DNA of 10,831 nt from Bacteroidota bacterium (GTDB lineage Bacteria > Bacteroidota > Ignavibacteria > Kapaibacteriales > UBA2268): positions 1 through 10,831 of the forward strand of contig JAFRQN010000137.1 of the NCBI GenBank assembly GCA_017428585.1. Direction: 5' to 3'. The notes under the pieces were generated by a model, which made no database searches, was not told the DNA's origin, and saw only the letters and a program-made list of their open reading frames with translations. The translations under genes were made by a program, and so were the position numbers. Of this stretch, positions 5,704 through 10,831 are shown in pieces (the first letter of the stretch is position 1; each line of letters starts with the position of its first letter).

Positions 5704-8700
5704 ATGGCAAATATTAAAATAGAAGCTCTTATCGGTAAATCCTTTTGGAAACAAGTTGTTGATGCTGAAAAATTAAATTCTTTCAAGCGTGCTTTTACAG
5801 CATTATACAAAAATATTTCCGCTGGAAAATCAGAAAATCAACAAAAGGGATATTTTTGTGATTTCCTTAAATCTGTTTTGAACAATGAATATATGGTCAG
5901 TGAAGATTATCAGAGAATCGATTTAGTTTTACACGAAGGTGTTGATGCTGTATCTCCAATCTCTGTTATTTTTGAAATCAAAAGGATGGAAAACATCAAC
6001 GAGATGGTATCCGAAGAAAATCTAAACGTTAAGTCATTGCAAGAGCTGCTGCTTTATTATCTTAGACAGCGAACAGCTGGTCAAACGCACATGCAGTATT
6101 TAATAGCTTTAGATTTTAATGATTTGTTTATATTTCCAGTTGATACATTTGAAAAGAATTTTTATAATAACAAGAGTCTTATCAAAGAATTTAAAAAATA
6201 TGATGAAGAACAAATGCCGTCTATTTCAACAACAAGCGGTTTTTATGAAGAAATTGCAAGTAAATATATAGTTTCTTCCAATTTATCATATTGTCATATT
6301 CCATTAAGAGATTATTATGAAAAATATATAAACGATGACAGCAAAATGTCTGAACTATATAAAATATTTTCTGCTGAAACACTATTGAAAAAGACTGTTG
6401 TAAATGACAGCAATGTGTTAAACAGAAAATTTTACAATGAACTGCTTTATATACTTGGATTGGAAGAAAAAAAGGAAAATGGCAAAATTGTTTTGCTTCG
6501 TTCTAAGAAACAGCCAGCATCATTGATAGAAAAAACGATAACTGTATTAAAAGACAATGATAGAAACATTCGCGGCAATTTAAAGTTTGGCGAAACTTAC
6601 GAAGATAGAATTTATAACGCTGCATTAGAGCTTTCTATTTTGTGGCTGAATAGAATTTTATTTTTGAAACTGCTTGAAACACAGTTATATAAATACAATA
6701 ATAAAGATGATAATTATAAATTTTTGAATAATGACAAAATAAAATATTTTGATGATTTCAATACCTTGTTTTTTAGTGTCTTTGGGAAGGATTATGCTGA
6801 TAGAGATTCTAATGTAGAGAAAAACTATGGACATTTGCCTTATTTAAATTCTTCTCTTTTTGAAAAATGCCAGCTTGAATGGGATACCATTACAATGGCA
6901 AATCTCAAAGATAACGATGGACTTGTTCTTCCTATTTGCAAGAGCAGCGTGCTTCCAAAAGAACCAAAACAACTGCCATTGATTCAATACTTGCTGTCAT
7001 TCCTTAATGCTTTTGATTTCTCATCAGATAAAGATACTGTAACAAGCAGTGGGGACAAACTTATCAATGCTTCTGTACTTGGTCTTATTTTCGAGAAAAT
7101 CAATGGATATAAAGATGGTGCTATTTTTACTCCGGGATATATTACTCAATATATCAGCAAGTTTACAATAGAAAAATGTGTTGTAGATAAGTTCAACAAG
7201 AAATATGGTTGGTCATGTTCCAATTTAACAGAGGTATATAATAATATTTGGAATAGGAATATAAGTATAAAAGAAGCCAACGATATTATTAATAATCTAA
7301 AAATACTCGATCCTGCTGTAGGAAGCGGTCATTTTCTTGTATCGGCGTTGAATGAACTCATTTATATTAAATATCAGCTTGGTATTCTGGTTGATGATTC
7401 TGGAAAAACAATAAACAGAGGAGAATATGATATTGATATAATAAACGATGAACTTGTAATAAAATCTGGTGATAAATTCTTCTCTTATAATAAAGACAAT
7501 ACAGAAAGCAAAAGATTGCAAAAGACAATTTTCAATGAGAAAAAATGGATAATCGAAAATTGTCTCTTTGGTGTTGATATAAATCCTAATGCAGTGAATA
7601 TCTGCCGATTGAGGTTGTGGATTGAACTGCTTAAAAACGCATATTATAAGGATAATGGACAGCTTGAGACGCTGCCAAATATAGATATTAATATCAAGTG
7701 TGGAAATAGTCTTGTTCATAGATTTGATTTGGATATTGACTTGTCAGATTTGAAAGATAAAAATATTAGAGACATTGTTGTTAATTATAAAACCAATGTA
7801 AAAAAGTACAAAGGTACAAACGATAAAAATACAAAGTATGAAATAGAAGAAAGTATTAAGGCTATAAAAGACTCTTTTAAGGTTGAACTTAAAAACAATA
7901 GTAAGGAAGCCAGAGAATATGATAAAAACATAAAAGAACTTGGCAAATTGCAAACTCAAACTAATATGTTTCCTCTTACTGCTGCTGAACTTAAACGTGA
8001 AAAAGAGTTGTTGGCAGCTATAGAGAACTATGAAAATAAGTATAAAAATAAAGCGTATAACAATGCTTTGGAATGGCGGTTTGAATTTCCAGAGGTGCTT
8101 GATCAAGATGGCAATTTTGAAGGTTTTGATTGTGTAATAGGCAATCCGCCATACATACAGCTGCAAAAACTTCACGATAATACTGACGGATCAGCAGAAT
8201 TATATAGAGATAATAAGTATGAAGTTTTTGAAGCAGAAGGTGATATATATTGTTTATTTTATGAATGTGGAATTAATTTATTAAAAGATGATGGTATTTT
8301 AGCTTATATTACTTCCAATAAATGGATGAAAGCAGACTATGGAAAGAAGTTAAGACAATATTTTTCAAAATGGAATGTAATAGAATTAATTGATTTAGGT
8401 GGAGATGTATTTGAAAATGCTACTGTGGATACAAATATATTGTTTATAAAAAAGAATGAAAACAATACTATTCCTGTTTTGTGTTATGATTATAATCAGG
8501 GGAAATATAATAATTTAGATGAAAATATACCGCTTGTTTCTATTGATTTTCCTAAAGATGGTTCTACTTGGTTGATAGAATCTGATATAAAAAGAAAAAT
8601 AAAAAAGAAAGTTATTTCACAGGGCAAACTAGAAATACAAGATAGTAAAGAAGCTAGAAAAATTGGGAAATATGGAAAAGCTATTACAATGATGAGAGGA

Positions 8701-9459
8701 ATTACAGTAGGTTGTAATAATGCGTTTATAATAGATAAAACCCAACGTGATGAAATTCTTAATAATTGTAAATCATTAGATGAAATAGAAAGAACAAAAA
8801 AATTATTACGTCCTATATTACAAGGGGAAAATGTAAAACATTATAGTATAAATTTTAAGGATTTATATCTAATAAATATTCACAATGGAGTTAAAGAAAC
8901 AAATTTAGAAAGAGTCAAAATAGAAGAATATCCTACTGTCAAAGAATATATGGACAATTATTATGAAAATTTAGTAAAGCGTCAGGATCAAGGCGACACT
9001 CCTTATAATTTACGGAATTGTACATATTTAGGAGAATTTGACAAAGAAAAAATTATATATCCAGAAATGAATTATAATAAAATAAATAATTTTTATCTAG
9101 ATAATAATAATTTCATGGGTGTTAATAGCTTGTATATACTTACAGGACAACATCTTGGTTATTTAACAGCATTTCTAAATTCAAATTTATTTAATTATTA
9201 TTTTAAGGATTCTGTTATTACTCTAGGAAAAGTAAAAAGATTACTTGGAACATATATGAAAACTATACATATAAAATCTGTTACTGACCAAGAAGATAAA
9301 AGTTTTAAAGAGTTAGTATATGAAATACAAAATAAAAAGAAAAACAAGGAAGATACAACGGAACTTGAAGAAAAAATAAATAATATGATATATGAATTAT
9401 ACGGCTTGACAGAAGATGAAATAGAAGAAGTAGAAAAAGAAATAAAAAATAGCAAATAG
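5704..9459 (+). CDS. Type IIG restriction-modification enzyme (Eco57I-like, fused nuclease and N6-adenine methyltransferase)
   Basis: A single chain of 1251 residues combines cutting and methylation of DNA. At the N-terminus D73 and E91-I-K93 form a PD-(D/E)xK nuclease core, followed by LQELLLYYLRQR and a FEKNFYNNKSL stretch typical of the DUF7149-like domain of such enzymes. The methylase part has DPAVGSGHF (536-544, SAM-binding motif I), GVDINPNAVNICRLRLW (623 on), a charged helical stretch (about 680-780), LEWRFEFPEVL, and NPPY (814-817), the catalytic motif of N6-adenine methylases. The C-terminus (about 990-1200) resembles TaqI-type DNA-recognition domains, with LRPILQGENV (1035 on). The recognition sequence cannot be predicted. 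No Shine-Dalgarno precedes the ATG. CTG leucine codons and higher GC stop near 8164, suggesting a chimera. No separate specificity or methylase gene is present, as expected for type IIG. sbcD follows after 50 bp. Confidence 0.92.
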   Translation: MANIKIEALIGKSFWKQVVDAEKLNSFKRAFTALYKNISAGKSENQQKGYFCDFLKSVLNNEYMVSEDYQRIDLVLHEGVDAVSPISVIFEIKRMENINEMVSEENLNVKSLQELLLYYLRQRTAGQTHMQYLIALDFNDLFIFPVDTFEKNFYNNKSLIKEFKKYDEEQMPSISTTSGFYEEIASKYIVSSNLSYCHIPLRDYYEKYINDDSKMSELYKIFSAETLLKKTVVNDSNVLNRKFYNELLYILGLEEKKENGKIVLLRSKKQPASLIEKTITVLKDNDRNIRGNLKFGETYEDRIYNAALELSILWLNRILFLKLLETQLYKYNNKDDNYKFLNNDKIKYFDDFNTLFFSVFGKDYADRDSNVEKNYGHLPYLNSSLFEKCQLEWDTITMANLKDNDGLVLPICKSSVLPKEPKQLPLIQYLLSFLNAFDFSSDKDTVTSSGDKLINASVLGLIFEKINGYKDGAIFTPGYITQYISKFTIEKCVVDKFNKKYGWSCSNLTEVYNNIWNRNISIKEANDIINNLKILDPAVGSGHFLVSALNELIYIKYQLGILVDDSGKTINRGEYDIDIINDELVIKSGDKFFSYNKDNTESKRLQKTIFNEKKWIIENCLFGVDINPNAVNICRLRLWIELLKNAYYKDNGQLETLPNIDINIKCGNSLVHRFDLDIDLSDLKDKNIRDIVVNYKTNVKKYKGTNDKNTKYEIEESIKAIKDSFKVELKNNSKEAREYDKNIKELGKLQTQTNMFPLTAAELKREKELLAAIENYENKYKNKAYNNALEWRFEFPEVLDQDGNFEGFDCVIGNPPYIQLQKLHDNTDGSAELYRDNKYEVFEAEGDIYCLFYECGINLLKDDGILAYITSNKWMKADYGKKLRQYFSKWNVIELIDLGGDVFENATVDTNILFIKKNENNTIPVLCYDYNQGKYNNLDENIPLVSIDFPKDGSTWLIESDIKRKIKKKVISQGKLEIQDSKEARKIGKYGKAITMMRGITVGCNNAFIIDKTQRDEILNNCKSLDEIERTKKLLRPILQGENVKHYSINFKDLYLINIHNGVKETNLERVKIEEYPTVKEYMDNYYENLVKRQDQGDTPYNLRNCTYLGEFDKEKIIYPEMNYNKINNFYLDNNNFMGVNSLYILTGQHLGYLTAFLNSNLFNYYFKDSVITLGKVKRLLGTYMKTIHIKSVTDQEDKSFKELVYEIQNKKKNKEDTTELEEKINNMIYELYGLTEDEIEEVEKEIKNSK

Positions 9460-9493
9460 AATATTTAATTAAAAAATTAGTAATAAATAAAAA

Positions 9494-9499
9494 AGAAGG
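9494..9499 (+). promoter_or_regulatory. Shine-Dalgarno site of sbcD
   Basis: AGAAGG lies ten bases before the sbcD ATG at 9510. The 50-bp gap after the restriction gene otherwise holds only A+T, with no terminator hairpin and no clear promoter. Confidence 0.65.
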
Positions 9500-9509
9500 T
9501 TTTATAAAT

Positions 9510-10721
9510 ATGAAAATTATTCATACCGCTGACTGGCATTTAGGTCAAAGATTTTATAATAATGATAGAACAGAAGAACATAAGCATTTTTTCGAATGGC
9601 TGATTGATCAAATTAAGGAAAATGATGTTGATGTATTATTAGCTGCAGGAGATATTTTTGATATATATAATCCTTCTAATATTGTCTTAAGTCAATACTA
9701 TGATTTTATTGTTGATTTAACAAGACAAATTCCTAAACTGCAAGTAATAATAATAGCAGGAAATCATGATTCTGCCAGAATTGAAGTTGATAAAATACTT
9801 TTAGAAACTGTATTCCCATTTTCCATTGTAGGAACAATAGATGATTATAATAATATCGATTTAGATAAACATATTATCCCATTGAGAAATAGAACAAATG
9901 GCGAAATAGAAGCAGTTTGTTTGGCTGTGCCTTATCTTTCATCATCAGATAGAATCAAGCCTGTATTTACTAAATTGATTGATGCTGCAAAGGAAAAATA
10001 CAGCGGCTTGCCATTAATAGCTATGGGTCATTTTTATGCAACAGGTGCAGAAATAGCGGAAAAACACTCTGAAAGAGTAGTTGTTGGAGGTATTGATTCT
10101 GTAGAATTAAATGATTATGATATTGATAATAGTGTAATCTATACTGCATTGGGACATATACATAAATCTCAAAAAGTAAATAAAAAAGATAATATAAGAT
10201 ATTCAGGCAGCCCTATCCCATTGTCATTTTCTGAAATTAATTATAATCACGGTGTAAATTTAATTGAAATAGATAAAAATAATAATTCAAAATTAATTTT
10301 CAATAGATTAGAATATATTCCTAAAATAAAATTAATTTCCATTCCAAAAGATACCTATAAGACATTTAAGGAAGTAATAGAAGATTTGAAGGAATATAAT
10401 GGTTCAGAAAAAGGATATTTGCAAATCAAAGTAAAAGCTAATGAAGAAATTAATAGGAATCAAATAGATGAAATAATTAAGGATAAAAATTTAATATTTT
10501 GTAGAGCTGATGTTGAACCAGTAAATATTATTGAAAATAATATGAAATCAGAAATACAGGATATGGAGCAGTTTGAAGAACTAACGCCTATGAAATTTTT
10601 CGAAAAATTATTGAATGACAAGCATGAACAAATAGAAAATGATTGTAAAAGTAAAAATATAGATATAGAAGATTTGAAAAAAGTTTTTGAAAGTATTGTT
10701 GATGAAGTAAAAGGAGAGTAA
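9510..10721 (+). CDS. sbcD: Exonuclease SbcD (Mre11-family nuclease subunit)
   Basis: SbcD, 403 residues, is full length for the family. It is the manganese-dependent nuclease of the SbcCD complex, which opens DNA hairpins and trims blocked double-strand ends. All metallophosphoesterase motifs are present: D8-W-H10-L-G, GDIFD with D48, GNHDSA with N85-H86-D87, GHFYATG with H174, and GHIHK with H216 and H218. The C-terminal part (about 270-403) is the capping and SbcC-binding region, ending in charged helices (PMKFFEKLL onward) as in other SbcD proteins. No key residue is missing, so it should be active. sbcC starts four bases after the stop, with its Shine-Dalgarno inside the sbcD 3' end, so the two are translationally linked. 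The gene sits 50 bp after a type IIG restriction gene on the same strand. Confidence 0.96.
   Translation: MKIIHTADWHLGQRFYNNDRTEEHKHFFEWLIDQIKENDVDVLLAAGDIFDIYNPSNIVLSQYYDFIVDLTRQIPKLQVIIIAGNHDSARIEVDKILLETVFPFSIVGTIDDYNNIDLDKHIIPLRNRTNGEIEAVCLAVPYLSSSDRIKPVFTKLIDAAKEKYSGLPLIAMGHFYATGAEIAEKHSERVVVGGIDSVELNDYDIDNSVIYTALGHIHKSQKVNKKDNIRYSGSPIPLSFSEINYNHGVNLIEIDKNNNSKLIFNRLEYIPKIKLISIPKDTYKTFKEVIEDLKEYNGSEKGYLQIKVKANEEINRNQIDEIIKDKNLIFCRADVEPVNIIENNMKSEIQDMEQFEELTPMKFFEKLLNDKHEQIENDCKSKNIDIEDLKKVFESIVDEVKGE
10711..10716 (+). promoter_or_regulatory. Shine-Dalgarno site of sbcC inside the sbcD 3' end
   Basis: AAGGAG overlaps the last sbcD codons and is eight bases before ATG at 10725. It supports that start and tight coupling of sbcD and sbcC. 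Confidence 0.8.
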
Positions 10722-10724
10722 AAA

Positions 10725-10831
10725 ATGAAAATAGAGAAATTAGAAATTAAAAATATTACATCGATAGAATATGCAGATATTGATTTTACAAAAGATCCGT
10801 TAAAAAACGAACATTTGTTTAGTATTTGCGG
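10725..10831 (+). CDS. sbcC: SbcC, Rad50-family SMC-like ATPase subunit (partial, only N-terminus in window)
   Basis: Only 35 codons are present before the window ends. They begin MKIEKLEIKNITSIEYADIDF and run to NEHLFSIC. This is the first beta-strand pair of SbcC/Rad50 ATPases (lxlxNfxsyxxxxIDF) leading to the LFxIxG segment just before the Walker A loop, which would lie immediately past the edge. SbcC is the coiled-coil ATPase that clamps DNA ends and controls the SbcD nuclease. The assignment rests on this start plus its position four bases after sbcD with a good Shine-Dalgarno. Completeness and Walker A integrity cannot be judged. Confidence 0.85.
   Translation, partial: MKIEKLEIKNITSIEYADIDFTKDPLKNEHLFSIC

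Noticed and set aside
7297..8175. Two minus-strand open frames of about 140 residues inside the restriction gene
   Set aside because: They lie antisense to conserved methylase motifs and are Ile/Phe-rich as expected from the reverse of AT-rich coding DNA.
5704..9459. BREX PglX or type I HsdM methylase
   Set aside because: The chain has its own N-terminal D73/E91-x-K93 nuclease core and a C-terminal recognition domain, and no BREX (pglZ, brxC) or hsdR/hsdS gene is present in the window. Type IIG fits better.
9460..9509. Terminator between the restriction gene and sbcD
   Set aside because: The only dyad-like sequence is a short TTAATTAA-type AT stretch without a GC stem or a U-tract.

Overview
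The window is a very AT-rich stretch of bacterial chromosome holding eight protein genes, two of them cut by the window edges. No RNA gene, insertion sequence or CRISPR array was found. An ADP-heptose/LPS-type glycosyltransferase points to a Gram-negative cell. SecD carries a long Asp/Thr/Ser/Ala-rich insert and a Bacteroidota/Chlorobi-like P1 domain, yet SecD and SecF are separate proteins. My tentative guess is an AT-rich FCB-group bacterium (Chlorobi/Ignavibacteria/Kapabacteria-like rather than a true Bacteroidales, which usually have a fused SecDF). This is inferred from memory of the families, not from a search.

Left part (1-1608): on the minus strand lie the start of a GT9 heptosyltransferase-like gene (1-574) and, upstream of it, queE (681-1358), the radical-SAM enzyme of 7-deazaguanine/queuosine synthesis. 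A 250-bp AT-rich divergent promoter region separates queE from secD.

Centre (1609-5481): secD (TTG start, strong Shine-Dalgarno) and secF (15-bp gap, strong Shine-Dalgarno) form a classic export operon closed by a strong hairpin terminator with a UUCG loop. This terminator also serves the convergent minus-strand gene for a short ThiF/MoeB/HesA-family adenylyltransferase (4786-5481), which has lost the usual zinc cysteines.

Right part (5482-10831): a 222-bp AT-rich intergenic region holds two overlapping perfect inverted repeats. It is followed by a 1251-residue single-chain type IIG restriction-modification enzyme (N-terminal PD-(D/E)xK nuclease, N6-adenine methylase, C-terminal recognition domain). 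Then, on the same strand with no visible terminator, come sbcD (Mre11-type nuclease) and the start of sbcC (Rad50-type ATPase). sbcD and sbcC are clearly co-transcribed, and the restriction gene may be part of the same unit.

The most interesting points are: (1) the restriction gene looks chimeric, with CTG leucine codons and higher GC up to about position 8164 and none after; (2) its upstream region carries mutually exclusive hairpins; (3) the restriction enzyme sits directly in front of the SbcDC end-processing nuclease; (4) the ThiF-like protein lacks zinc ligands. I did not find convincing evidence of an entirely new system.
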